The notes: generated by a model not told the origin, from the sequence alone. Counted from the stretch's first letter, positions 1 through 7,965 are shown. The stretch: 54,377 nucleotides of DNA from JBBSHE01 sp038253325 (GCA_038253325.1 JBBSHE010000020.1:1-54377); one strand, 5' to 3'. Program-made: numbers and translations.

Positions 1-122
1 ACATCGACCGGCTGTCGACGCGCTACACAGGTCACCCCTATTCGAACCGCGACCGCCAGCGGATCAGCGCCTGGATCGAGGTCGACCGCTGGCACGGATG
101 GGGCGACCTGGCTCAGGACTGA
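1..122 (+). CDS. C-terminal end of a PPOX-class F420-dependent oxidoreductase-like protein (partial)
   Basis: Only the last 39 codons are present. The open frame runs from base 3 to the TGA at 120-122, and the start lies outside the window. The tail has a Y-T-G-x-P-Y stretch, an R-I-S-A-W-I-E-V-D-R core and a final W-H-G-W-G motif. These are typical of the C-terminus of Rv1155-like, F420-binding split-barrel proteins of the pyridoxamine-phosphate oxidase fold, which reduce or bind substrates with F420H2. It converges on the sulfotransferase-like gene that ends at 215. The fragment is too short to name a substrate. Confidence 0.7.
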   Translation, partial: IDRLSTRYTGHPYSNRDRQRISAWIEVDRWHGWGDLAQD

Positions 123-214
123 CCACTTCGCATCCTTGTGGCTGGGTGTCCGCGTGGTATTGGTTCGCGAGGTCCCAGCCACAAGCTGAGGATCCCGCAG
201 CGGAGCACCAGCCG

Positions 215-1498
215 TCAGGCGCGCCGACGCCGGCGATCCCTCGCCCGCGTGCGGGCCCGATCCCTTGCCTTGAGCATCAGGTCCATGGCGCTTGCGGCCA
301 CCGGGTTTGCGTCGGCCGCCTCGGCCGCCCTGCGCTGCCCGCGGAAGAGTCCGCCTCGGACCCGGCTGGCGAACGACCCCTTGGCGGGTCTGCGGACATC
401 GTCGGGTGGCCTTCGGTGCCACCATGCCCTGGCGTACTTCTCCGACAACAGCGCCAGCGCGTCCAGCGAGGCGTCGAGCAGTTCCCGGTCGGTCGCGGAG
501 CTGGGCTCGCGTCCGTCCTGCCGGACTGGCGGCCGGAGCTCGTCGAGGTCACCGACGACGGGATATCCCCGTTTCTGAAGGGCAACGATCATCGCGTCGG
601 CCCGCTCGCTGATCCACGCAACCTCCCCGGCAGGCAGCGTGAACGTCGCAGCGGTGGCGTGCCGGGCGAGCAGCGGGGCCACGGTCTCCTTGATGGCACG
701 GTCGTACTGCCGTTGGTTGAGCCGGCCGTCGATCCGTTCGTTGACGCGCCGAATGACCTCGGTCCCGACCACGCCGAGCGTCTCGTTGGCCCAGCGTGGC
801 CGTGTCGTGAGGACGGCGGGGTCGAAGCCCACCACCTGAGCGATCCGTTCCAGCAGCAGCCCGGACGGTGAGCCCGGCACCGGGACCGTCACCACGTGGA
901 TCCGTTCGGCCGGAACCGCCGCCTCCCACGTCTCGCAGATCTTCACCAGGTCCTGGCGGAGCCAGAAACCACGCGCCGGGTTCTGGGCGACCCGCGCCGG
1001 GTCCTTGATGGCGGAGACGAAGTCGTTCCAGGTCCATGTGTGGTCGTTCTTCACCTCCTCCTGCCAGGCTGAGATCACCACCCGGCCGAGATCGCGGGCC
1101 GTCACGATCACGTGCACGTCGGAGTTCGGGAACGCTCGGACCGCTCGCCTGGCCTGCCGTACCGTGGACTGGCTCAACCGCTCCTCCGACACCAGCGCTG
1201 TCGGGTACGCACTCGTGTTGAGCGCCGCGACCAGCGTCAGCCACGATCCGGTGATCCGCGAGTCTCGGGCACGCTTGGGACGACGACCGTGAAGATCCCA
1301 GACGGCCAGCCGCTGGCTTGGCTCCGAACCACCTCCGGGAAAGTCGACCCCGAGCTCGCGCAGCACCGCGCGGTTCTCGTGCAACTGGTTCTGTACGTAC
1401 GTCGTACCCGTCTTGTGGAGGCCGACGTGGAGAAAGACCCGGGTGGGTGACACGCTCACCGGCGGCCATCGATGGTCGGGCGACACTGGCTCCTGCAC
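215..1498 (-). CDS. Sulfotransferase-family-like protein
   Basis: The 427-aa product starts with a V-F-L-H-V-G strand followed by the P-loop H-K-T-G-T-T at residues 28-33, the 5'-phosphosulfate-binding loop of PAPS sulfotransferases. A later V-T-A-R-D-L-G-R-V-V-I-S-A-W segment supplies the Arg and Ser expected to hold the 3'-phosphate. The C-terminal 60 residues are Arg-rich and probably disordered. The GTG at 1498 is chosen because an AGGA box lies 8 nt upstream; a second GTG at 1459 is possible. The acceptor is unknown; capsule, glycolipid and glycan sulfation are the usual roles. It is clearly related to both halves of the 770-aa protein at 27635-29947. Function as a true sulfotransferase is inferred from fold motifs only. 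Confidence 0.75.
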   Translation of the reverse strand: MQEPVSPDHRWPPVSVSPTRVFLHVGLHKTGTTYVQNQLHENRAVLRELGVDFPGGGSEPSQRLAVWDLHGRRPKRARDSRITGSWLTLVAALNTSAYPTALVSEERLSQSTVRQARRAVRAFPNSDVHVIVTARDLGRVVISAWQEEVKNDHTWTWNDFVSAIKDPARVAQNPARGFWLRQDLVKICETWEAAVPAERIHVVTVPVPGSPSGLLLERIAQVVGFDPAVLTTRPRWANETLGVVGTEVIRRVNERIDGRLNQRQYDRAIKETVAPLLARHATAATFTLPAGEVAWISERADAMIVALQKRGYPVVGDLDELRPPVRQDGREPSSATDRELLDASLDALALLSEKYARAWWHRRPPDDVRRPAKGSFASRVRGGLFRGQRRAAEAADANPVAASAMDLMLKARDRARTRARDRRRRRA

Positions 1499-1563
1499 AA
1501 CGGCGATCCTACGAGTGTTCGGCCGGCACGCCCTGCGGCGACGATGCCGTTCACCCTCGCCGG

Positions 1564-1708
1564 GGTACGCGTTACGTACGCGCCGACCTCGCCGACTCTA
1601 GCTAGGTGTTGCGTACGTGCCGACCTCGCCGAGGTACGCGTTACGTACGCGCCGACCTCGCCGACTCTAGCTACGTGTTGCGTACGTGCCGACCTCGCCG
1701 AGGTACGT
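1564..1708. repeat. Tandem 69-bp repeat built of alternating 25-bp iterons
   Basis: Two full 69-bp units start at 1564 and 1633, and a third begins at 1702. Inside them a 25-bp iteron occurs four times, at 1571-1595, 1608-1632, 1640-1664 and 1677-1701. Copies 1 and 3 are identical, as are 2 and 4, and the two types differ at two positions. Spacers alternate between 12 bp (with a CTAGCTA core) and 7 bp. Each iteron contains CGTACG followed by GCCGACCTCGCCGA. The array fills most of the gap between purE and the sulfotransferase-like gene, both transcribed leftward, so it would sit in the leader of the latter. Confidence 0.9.
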
Positions 1709-1757
1709 GTTTCGCACCCGAACCACTCACCTCAGCGTTGCAAACCCGTACCTCGGC
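1697..1757 (-). terminator. Imperfect inverted repeat spanning the purE stop codon
   Basis: Arms 1697-1716 and 1739-1757 are complementary over about 18 pairs with one mismatch and one bulge, around a 22-nt loop. The right arm lies in the last codons of purE and the left arm just after its stop. The RNA would fold into a strong hairpin at the end of the purKE message. There is no U-tract, so termination is inferred. The arm sequence (GCCGAGGTACG) is shared with the adjacent tandem repeat, suggesting the array grew from this palindrome. Confidence 0.5.
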
Positions 1758-2232
1758 CGATCCAACGGTCGCGCGCTGATTCGGCCAGGTTTCGCTGAAA
1801 GGCGAGCATCGCCTCACGCAGGCGCGGGTCGCTCGTCGCCAGGATCCGGACAGCCAACAGACCGGCGTTGCGGGCGTTTCCGATCGCGACGGTGGCGACC
1901 GGCACACCGGACGGCATCTGCACGATCGAGAGCAGCGAGTCCATGCCGTCCAGGTGTCCGAGCGCCACCGGAACGCCGATCACCGGCAGCGGTGTCACCG
2001 ACGCGAGCATTCCCGGCAGGTGGGCTGCGCCGCCCGCACCGGCGATGATCACCTCGATTCCACGGGAGTGGGCCTGGCGACCGTAGGCGAGCATCTCGTC
2101 GGGCATCCGGTGCGCGGACACCACGTCGGCTTCATACTCGATGCCGAACTCGTCCAACGCCGTGCCGGCCGCCTCCATCGTCGGCCAGTCCGAGTCGGAA
2201 CCCATCACGATGCCCACCCGTGGATTCGTCAT
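1732..2232 (-). CDS. purE: N5-carboxyaminoimidazole ribonucleotide mutase PurE
   Basis: The 166-aa protein rearranges N5-carboxy-AIR to 4-carboxy-AIR in de novo purine synthesis, in the cytosol. Class I PurE motifs are present: G-S-D-S-D-W-P near residue 11 (phosphate binding), S-A-H-R-M-P (catalytic His), and G-A-G-G-A-A-H-L-P-G-M near residue 70. The length is normal for the bacterial class I family. Its ATG overlaps the purK stop by four bases (ATGA), so the two are translationally coupled and the product of PurK is passed directly to PurE. Confidence 0.97.
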   Translation of the reverse strand: MTNPRVGIVMGSDSDWPTMEAAGTALDEFGIEYEADVVSAHRMPDEMLAYGRQAHSRGIEVIIAGAGGAAHLPGMLASVTPLPVIGVPVALGHLDGMDSLLSIVQMPSGVPVATVAIGNARNAGLLAVRILATSDPRLREAMLAFQRNLAESARDRWIGRGTGLQR

Positions 2233-3404
2233 GGCCCCTCCCGTTCGGCGTCATCGGTGCCGTCGGCGAACCAGCGCGCGGCGCGACGAGCGTCGGTACG
2301 GATCGTCGTGAGGTCATGTCCGTACGCCGTCACATGGCCGACCTTGCGGCCGGGCTTGACGTCCTTGTCGTACAGGTGGACGCGGAGGAAGGGATCGCGG
2401 GCGAAGACGTGCGGTAGGCCGTCGGCGACCGTCGGAACTGCTCCGCCGAGAATGTTGACCATGACCGCCCAACGTTCCCGCATGACCGGCGAGCCCAGCG
2501 GAAGGTCGAGGACCGCGCGCAGGTGGTTCTCGAACTGGCTGGTGACGGCCGCGTCGATCGACCAGTGCCCCGTGTTGTGCGGCCGCATGGCCAGCTCGTT
2601 CACGATCAGCTCGCCGTCGAGACCCTCGAACAGCTCGACGGCGAGGATCCCGGTCGTACCGAGTTCGCCGGCGATGCGGATCGCCAGCTCCTGAGCGGCG
2701 ACGGCGCGCTCGGGCGGCAGACCGGGTGCGGGAGCGATGACCTCGTCGCAGACGCCGTCGCGCTGGATCGTCTCGACGATCGGGTACGCCGCAACCTGGC
2801 CGGAGGGCGAACGGGCGACGACCGCGGCAAGCTCACGTGTAAACGCCACCTTCTCCTCGACCAGGAGAGGTCCGCCGCCGAGCAGCGCCATCGTGTCCCG
2901 GGCCTGCTCCCCGCCGTCGACGACCCAGACGCCCTTGCCGTCGTAGCCGCCGCGGATCGCTTTGAGCACGACTGGATATCCTCCGACACGGTCGGCGAAC
3001 GCAGTGATGTCGTCGAGGTGGGTCACGACCCGATGTTCTGGGCAGGCGACACCGATCGCGATGAGTCGCTCACGCATCCGCTGCTTGTCCTGTGCGTAGA
3101 CGAGCGCTCTCGGTCCCGGCCGGCAGTCGACCCCATGGGCCTCGAGCGCGTGCAGATGGTCGTTCGGAACATGCTCGTGGTCGAACGTGACGACGTCGCA
3201 GGCCTCGGCCCATGTGCGCAGCGTGTCGAGGTCGTGGTAGTCACCGACGACATGGTCGGGGACGACCAGGGCGGCAGCGGCGTCCGACGTCTCCGTAAGC
3301 ACCCGGAGCGTGACGCCGAGGCAGATCGCGGGCGGTTGCATCATCCTGGCCAGTTGGCCCGCTCCGACCATGCCGACCGTCGGTGCCCCGCGGGGGTTCG
3401 TCAC
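2229..3404 (-). CDS. purK: N5-carboxyaminoimidazole ribonucleotide synthase PurK
   Basis: The 391-aa ATP-grasp enzyme makes N5-CAIR from AIR, ATP and bicarbonate. Visible signatures are T-V-G-M-V-G-A-G-Q-L at the N-terminus, K-A-x-R-G-G-Y-D-G-K-G in the ATP-grasp lid, and N-E-L-A-M-R-P-H-N-T-G-H near the metal/ATP site. The GTG at 3404 is preferred over an upstream ATG at 3488 because homologues begin right before this glycine-rich strand. A TACGCT box at 3412-3417 lies 7 nt before it, implying a leaderless message. It is first in the purK-purE operon, divergent from the hydrolase at 3479. Confidence 0.97.
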   Translation of the reverse strand: MTNPRGAPTVGMVGAGQLARMMQPPAICLGVTLRVLTETSDAAAALVVPDHVVGDYHDLDTLRTWAEACDVVTFDHEHVPNDHLHALEAHGVDCRPGPRALVYAQDKQRMRERLIAIGVACPEHRVVTHLDDITAFADRVGGYPVVLKAIRGGYDGKGVWVVDGGEQARDTMALLGGGPLLVEEKVAFTRELAAVVARSPSGQVAAYPIVETIQRDGVCDEVIAPAPGLPPERAVAAQELAIRIAGELGTTGILAVELFEGLDGELIVNELAMRPHNTGHWSIDAAVTSQFENHLRAVLDLPLGSPVMRERWAVMVNILGGAVPTVADGLPHVFARDPFLRVHLYDKDVKPGRKVGHVTAYGHDLTTIRTDARRAARWFADGTDDAEREGP

Positions 3405-3478
3405 GCCCGTTAGCGTATCCAGGAAACGTGGCCGGAACCGACGCGGACCCAGATCAGCAGCGGCTAACGTGTGCTGCC
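3405..3478. promoter_or_regulatory. Divergent leaderless promoters, purK and hydrolase
   Basis: On the minus strand TACGCT (3412-3417) sits 7 nt before the purK GTG. On the plus strand TAACGT (3465-3470) sits 8 nt before the hydrolase ATG. No Shine-Dalgarno sequence precedes either start. The arrangement fits actinobacterial sigma-A -10 boxes with transcription starting at or near the start codon. No clear -35 element was recognised. Confidence 0.5.
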
Positions 3479-4369
3479 ATGACACCATCGCGCGACACGA
3501 CCCTCCGCACGCCTGACGGCCGTGACCTCGAAGTCTTCGTCGATGGACCGGACGACGGGCTGCTGTTCGTGTTCCAGAGCGGCACGCCGTCCGCGGCGGA
3601 CCGGTATCCGCCGCTCATCGACGCGGCGTCCGCCCGTGGACTGCGCACCGTCAACTACTCACGCCCCGGCTACTCCGGCTCGACCGGGCGTCCCGAACGC
3701 ACCGTCGCCGATGCGGCGGCCGACGTGCAGACGATCGTGACCACGCTGAGCGCCGACAGGTTCGTCACGCTCGGGTGGTCCGGTGGCGGCCCGCACGCGC
3801 TGGCCTGTGCCGCCTTGCTACCCGAGATGTGTCTGGCCGCGTCGACGTTGGCCGGCGTGGCGCCGTACGCCGTCGAAGGGCTGGACTGGTTCGCGGGCAT
3901 GGGTGAGGAGAACGTTCAGGAGTTCCGCGCAGCCGTTGAAGGTGCCGCACCCCTGACGGCCCTGCTCGAGGAGTGGGCCCCGGAACTGCGGTCGATCACG
4001 GCGGACAACCTCGCCGCCGCCATGGGCGACATCATCTCGGAGGTCGACCAGGCAGCCTCGACCGGCGAGCTGTCCGCGTACCTCGCGTCGTCCATGCGGC
4101 GTGCGCTGTCGACCGGCGTGTCGGGGTGGCGCGACGACGACCTCGCGTTCGTGGCGCCTTGGGGCTTCGACGTCGCCGCGACCGCGGTTCCCGTCTCCGT
4201 CTGGCAGGGCCGGGAGGACCGGATGGTTCCCTTCGACCACGGCCGCTGGCTCGTCGAGCACGTCACCGGGGCGAACCCTCATCTGTACGACGACGAAGGT
4301 CATCTGTCCCTCGTCGCCAAGATCGAACGGATCCTCGACGACTTGTTGGTCCACGCCGGACCCGGCTGA
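3479..4369 (+). CDS. Alpha/beta hydrolase
   Basis: The 296-aa cytosolic protein has the alpha/beta hydrolase fold: nucleophile elbow G-W-S-G-G with Ser101, an acid in Q-G-R-E-D-R-M-V-P, and the catalytic His in D-D-E-G-H-L-S. The usual H-G oxyanion loop is replaced by Q-S-G-T-P near residues 33-37. There is no signal peptide or membrane segment. It stands alone between purK and the secreted propeller gene, so context does not reveal a substrate. The ATG at 3479 is chosen for the -10 box just upstream and because alignment-quality sequence begins there. Confidence 0.85.
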   Translation: MTPSRDTTLRTPDGRDLEVFVDGPDDGLLFVFQSGTPSAADRYPPLIDAASARGLRTVNYSRPGYSGSTGRPERTVADAAADVQTIVTTLSADRFVTLGWSGGGPHALACAALLPEMCLAASTLAGVAPYAVEGLDWFAGMGEENVQEFRAAVEGAAPLTALLEEWAPELRSITADNLAAAMGDIISEVDQAASTGELSAYLASSMRRALSTGVSGWRDDDLAFVAPWGFDVAATAVPVSVWQGREDRMVPFDHGRWLVEHVTGANPHLYDDEGHLSLVAKIERILDDLLVHAGPG

Positions 4370-4390
4370 CGGCACGTCGGTGCCGGCGGG

Positions 4391-5683
4391 TCAGGGGAGC
4401 GGGCAGAAGGCGATGCCGCGATGGTACTCGCCGTGGAACTGCAGGCTGTCCGACACGACCCAGAGCCCGGTGGACGTCGCGTACAGGTCCTTGCCTCCCT
4501 GCTGAGCGGGCTTGCCGGGTGCCCAGGACAGTGCCTTTCCGGTGGACGGGTTGATTGCACCGACACCGGTCCGGCGTACGGCCCCGGGGCCGGGCAGGCT
4601 GGCGTGGCCCATCGGGTTGTCGAGCCACTGGAAGTGGCCCTGGACGTACACCGCGGCACCGGTGATCGACACGGCCCAGACCGAGTCTCCTCCGGTGTAG
4701 TTGATCCAGGTGGGCCGGGTCGGGTGCACGACCGAGGTCTCGAAGCGCCCGGCGCCATCGCAGATCATCTCGCCGATCTCGGACCGGTACTTCGGAATCT
4801 GTCCGGTCGCGGTGATGACGAAGTAGCTGCCGTCCGGGGAGAAGTCGACACCCTGGAGGTACGCGATTCGCCGTGGCGCGTCGGTCGAGCACGGCTTGGT
4901 GAAGGACGAGTAGTACCACGGCGCCAGCGAGCCGGTTGTCGTGCCGAGGTCGACCATGAACGCCCGGGTCCGCACCTGTCCGTTGACCTTCTGGAAGTTA
5001 CCCGTTGCCACCAGCCGGGTACCGGCCGGATCGATCGCGAAGTCGTAGACCGAGACAGTCCCCCAGGCGTTCGGTATCGGGTCGGTGATGGCAAGGTTGA
5101 GGTATCCGGTGTCCGCGCCGGTCGCTGGGTCGAGAGCGAGCAGCTTCTTGCCGGCTGAGCCTCCGACGATTAGTCGGCCGCTGCGCCACTTGATCTGATC
5201 GATGCGTCCCCCCGTGAACGGCGCCTTGAATGCGGTGTCCACCGCTCCGGTGGTGGCGTTCAGCTTGACGAGCGCCGGCCGCGTGACGCCGTTGACCGTC
5301 CTGAAGTCGCCGCCCACGTAGACCGAGCTGCCTGCCGTCTTGACGGCCCAAACGGCTCCGTCGAAGGACGGCGCGATCGAGCTGACAGCACCGGTGTTCG
5401 CGTCGAACACGACCAGATTGTTGCGCGTGTACTGCTGGGTACGACCGGAGTTCTCGACCCGCTCGAAGTGCCCACCGGCCCACATCCGCGAGCCGGTCTG
5501 GCTGATCGCGTTGACGATCGGATGTCCCACCGCCGTCGTCGCGACGACGTTCGGGGTGAAGTCCACCGGATTCTCGCTGACGACGGCGCTCTGCTGGATG
5601 GACGCTGCGGCCAGTTGCGGAACACCAAGTGTTACCGTCGCGGTGACGAAAACGGACCAAATTCGGACTGATCGGGTACGCAC
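4391..5683 (-). CDS. Secreted beta-propeller protein with delta-60/DUF5122-type repeats
   Basis: The 430-aa product begins with a short basic stretch, a hydrophobic signal segment (about residues 5-22) and A-A-A-S, so it is probably exported. The mature part is made of blades such as V-Y-V-G-G-D-F-R-T-V-N-G and M-W-A-G-G-H-F, the pattern of DUF5122/delta-60 beta-propellers common in actinobacterial secreted proteins. No catalytic motif is visible; a binding or cell-surface role is likely. The GTG at 5683 is preceded by GGGGGAGGG about 4 nt away, a strong ribosome-binding site. It is divergent from gtrA. Confidence 0.8.
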   Translation of the reverse strand: MRTRSVRIWSVFVTATVTLGVPQLAAASIQQSAVVSENPVDFTPNVVATTAVGHPIVNAISQTGSRMWAGGHFERVENSGRTQQYTRNNLVVFDANTGAVSSIAPSFDGAVWAVKTAGSSVYVGGDFRTVNGVTRPALVKLNATTGAVDTAFKAPFTGGRIDQIKWRSGRLIVGGSAGKKLLALDPATGADTGYLNLAITDPIPNAWGTVSVYDFAIDPAGTRLVATGNFQKVNGQVRTRAFMVDLGTTTGSLAPWYYSSFTKPCSTDAPRRIAYLQGVDFSPDGSYFVITATGQIPKYRSEIGEMICDGAGRFETSVVHPTRPTWINYTGGDSVWAVSITGAAVYVQGHFQWLDNPMGHASLPGPGAVRRTGVGAINPSTGKALSWAPGKPAQQGGKDLYATSTGLWVVSDSLQFHGEYHRGIAFCPLP

Positions 5684-5872
5684 GCGACCCTCCCCCAAAC
5701 GTAGATTCTGCCGCGCCTTGCGGCTCCGTCCGACGCTAGGGTACCGGCGCGCGGGTGTCTCGTTTTCCGGAAAACCGCGAGCAGAGCCGCCAAGTTTTTC
5801 GGAAGGTAGGGTTGTCAGCCGGTGTGAGCGCACACCATCGAACGGCCCCCGCGCCCCGACAAGGAGGACATT
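5684..5872. promoter_or_regulatory. Divergent control region with a perfect 14-bp palindrome
   Basis: GTTTTCCGGAAAAC at 5762-5775 is a perfect palindrome, and a half-similar TTTTTCGGAA lies at 5795-5804, about 30 bp away. Both are A/T-rich islands in GC-rich DNA. A TAGGGT (5807-5812) could be a -10 box toward gtrA. An AAGGAGG at 5861-5867 is the ribosome-binding site of gtrA. The palindrome is a candidate operator acting on the propeller gene, gtrA, or both. Confidence 0.5.
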
Positions 5873-6352
5873 CTGTCGTCACTTGTTCGACGGGCCCGAG
5901 ATGCGGCGCCGGAGCTGATCAAGTTCGGCGTGATCGGTGGTCTCGGGTTCGTCGTCGACGTCACCGCCTTCAACCTGCTCCGGTTCGCAGGTGACCCCGG
6001 TCTCCTCGAGAGCAAACCACTGACGGCGAAGGCCATCTCGGTGGTGCTCGCCACTGTGGTCACCTACCTCGGCAACCGGCACTGGACCTGGGCCGGTCGC
6101 CAACGCACCGGGCTTCGGAGAGAAGGCGGCCTGTTCTTCTTGTTCAACGGCGTCGGGATGGCGATCGCCCTCCTCGCCCTCTTCGTCTCCCACTATGTTC
6201 TCGACCTGCGCTCGCCGCTCGCCGACAACATCTCCGCCAACGGGGTCGGCCTCGTGCTCGGAACTGCGTTCCGCTTCTGGAGCTATCGGACGTTCGTGTT
6301 CCTGAGGCGCCCCGAGGAGCGCGAGCGCGAGGCGGCACCTGCGCTGCCCTAG
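5873..6352 (+). CDS. GtrA family membrane protein
   Basis: The roughly 160-aa protein has four hydrophobic segments and the GtrA start pattern E-L-I-K-F-G-V-I-G-G-L-G-F, then N-R-H-W-T-W and F-R-F-W-S-Y-R-T-F-V-F. GtrA proteins are thought to help move polyprenyl-linked sugars across the membrane for cell-surface glycans. Conserved sequence begins before the first GTG (5930). The strong AAGGAGG at 5861-5867 points to a CTG at 5873, five bases downstream, as the real start, since no ATG, GTG or TTG lies in frame there. The upstream residues fit the family. It is followed by the convergent cyclase gene. Confidence 0.85.
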   Translation: MSSLVRRARDAAPELIKFGVIGGLGFVVDVTAFNLLRFAGDPGLLESKPLTAKAISVVLATVVTYLGNRHWTWAGRQRTGLRREGGLFFLFNGVGMAIALLALFVSHYVLDLRSPLADNISANGVGLVLGTAFRFWSYRTFVFLRRPEEREREAAPALP

Positions 6353-6378
6353 CACTGGACGCGGCGAGCAGGCATGGC

Positions 6379-7389
6379 CTAGGACGTCGGACGCGACCTC
6401 CGCCTGACGGCCACTGGGGTCACCAGCCCGACGCCGCGGAGCAGCCGCTGCGTCAGCGGACGCGTGACGAACTCCGGGTCGCCGGAGATCAGTCCGGCGG
6501 TCGCCTCGTCACAGATGATCCGGTTGCGACGGGCGACCGACGTCAGCCGGCTCGCAAGGTTGACCGGGTCCCCGAACACGTCGCCCAGCCGCATCGCGAC
6601 CAGCCCGGTCGCCAGGCCGACGTGCAGATCCGGCAGCGCCTGTTGCTCACCGATCTGGTCGATCAGGTCGGCAGCTATCTCGATGGCGGTCTTCGGTGCG
6701 TCGGTCACGAACAGCACCGAGTCGCCGAGGGTCTTGATCACCCGACCGCCCGCCGCCGCGATCAGGTCGGCGCAGCGAGCCTCGAAGTCCTCGACCAGGA
6801 CGCCGAGTCGTTGCTGGTCGACTGCCGCGGACAACCGGGTGAAGCTCACCAGGTCGGCGAACCCGACCGTCAGGTCGGCCGTGCTGAGGCCCGACGTACC
6901 GGCGCCGAGCGCCTCGACTCGGGTCACGGCCGCTGCCAGGTGACGCCGCCAGACGTACAGCATCATCTGCTCGAACGGCCGTCCGACCGTCTCCAACAGC
7001 TGGGCAGCGGTCACGATCCGGCTTCCCGTGCCGCGGCCGGTGGCTTCGAGCTGATCGACGTATTGGCCAAGCGTCGCGACCTGCCAGTCCGCCAACCGAG
7101 CCATCGTCCGTGCGACGGCGCGAGTCAGCCGCAGCGCGGTCTCGAAGTCGATCGGACTCTCGTGGATCGTTGTGCGCAGCTGTGCCAGGGCGTCCCGGTC
7201 GGCCGTCGTGAACGCGGCTGCGTCGCCGGGATCGGAAAAGCCGAGCGCTCGCCACAGCGCTCGGACGTCGTCTTCCGAGAGACCGGACGCCATGATGATG
7301 TCGACCGCTGTCAGATGCGGTTCCTCCCCGAGGATCGCTCGGACGAGATCGTCTGGACCGACCGCGGGGAGGTTGCCCGTCGGGGTCAC
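6379..7389 (-). CDS. Class III adenylate cyclase, Rv1264-like
   Basis: The 336-aa protein joins an alpha-helical N-terminal regulatory domain (about residues 1-160) to a class III cyclase domain (170-336). The catalytic set looks complete: metal-binding Asp179 in G-F-A-D-L-V and Asp223, substrate-selecting Lys219 and Asp274 (K-T-L-G-D; G-D-P-V-N), and transition-state Asn277 and Arg281. This layout matches the pH-sensing, autoinhibited cyclase Rv1264. It likely makes cAMP from ATP. Its ATG overlaps the stop of the membrane PH-domain gene by four bases, so the two are co-translated. Confidence 0.9.
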   Translation of the reverse strand: MTPTGNLPAVGPDDLVRAILGEEPHLTAVDIIMASGLSEDDVRALWRALGFSDPGDAAAFTTADRDALAQLRTTIHESPIDFETALRLTRAVARTMARLADWQVATLGQYVDQLEATGRGTGSRIVTAAQLLETVGRPFEQMMLYVWRRHLAAAVTRVEALGAGTSGLSTADLTVGFADLVSFTRLSAAVDQQRLGVLVEDFEARCADLIAAAGGRVIKTLGDSVLFVTDAPKTAIEIAADLIDQIGEQQALPDLHVGLATGLVAMRLGDVFGDPVNLASRLTSVARRNRIICDEATAGLISGDPEFVTRPLTQRLLRGVGLVTPVAVRRRSRPTS

Positions 7390-7934
7390 CGGGTTGGTCC
7401 GGGCTCCATGGGGTGGTGGCCGGGGTCCCCTTCGTCACCGCGTCGCGACGACTCCGGGAACAGCAGCTCGTTGATCGCAAGCTGAACCTGCTCGACCCTC
7501 GGAACGTCCGGCAGCACGGACGTACCCAGGTCACTGGCCGCCGAGATGATCAAGGTCCCACAGCCAAGCATCCGGTCCGTGAGACCGCGCTCGGAACGGA
7601 CGTCGTTGATCCGGTAGAGGGGGATGTCGGTGCCGACCCGGTTGATGACGCCGCGGCGGTTGATCAGCCGCCGGTTGGTGATGGTGTACGAGGCGGTCAG
7701 CCAGACCAGGAACGGGCGGACCGAGAACCAGACGATCACGAGGACCGCGATGGCGATGATGAGCCACATCAAGATCGTGTGCGCAGACCCGTCTGGGAGG
7801 ATCGCGACGAGGAAGCCGGCCAGCCCGCAGGCGACGATGAGGACGAGCGCCGGAAGAACAAGCGCCTTCCAATGGGTGCGTGTGCTGAGGACGACGTGCT
7901 CGCCTTCACCCAGCAGCTTCGGTGAGATACCCAT
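7386..7934 (-). CDS. Membrane protein with bacterial PH (YdbS-like) domain
   Basis: The 182-aa protein has two hydrophobic segments (about residues 24-46 and 53-75), then a bPH2-type domain (W-L-T-A-S-Y-T-I-T-N-R-R-L-I-N-R-R-G) with the I-N-D-V-R-S pattern typical of YdbS/YdbT proteins. The tail is charged. The ATG at 7934 follows an AGGAGG by 4 nt. It is the upstream partner of the adenylate cyclase (ATGA overlap), suggesting a membrane-linked input or anchor for cAMP production, though this is inference. Tandem 24-bp repeats lie just upstream. Confidence 0.85.
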   Translation of the reverse strand: MGISPKLLGEGEHVVLSTRTHWKALVLPALVLIVACGLAGFLVAILPDGSAHTILMWLIIAIAVLVIVWFSVRPFLVWLTASYTITNRRLINRRGVINRVGTDIPLYRINDVRSERGLTDRMLGCGTLIISAASDLGTSVLPDVPRVEQVQLAINELLFPESSRRGDEGDPGHHPMEPGPTR

Positions 7935-7965
7935 TGACCCTCCTGTTGACGCTGTCGGAGTCGAT

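Noticed and set aside
1571..1701. CRISPR-like array
   Set aside because: Spacers are only 7 or 12 bp and themselves repeated; no cas genes nearby.
1472..1798. Open frame through the 69-bp repeat encoding a 23-residue repeat
   Set aside because: It overlaps the ends of two good genes, has no ribosome-binding site or recognisable domain, and openness follows from the repeat length being a multiple of 3.
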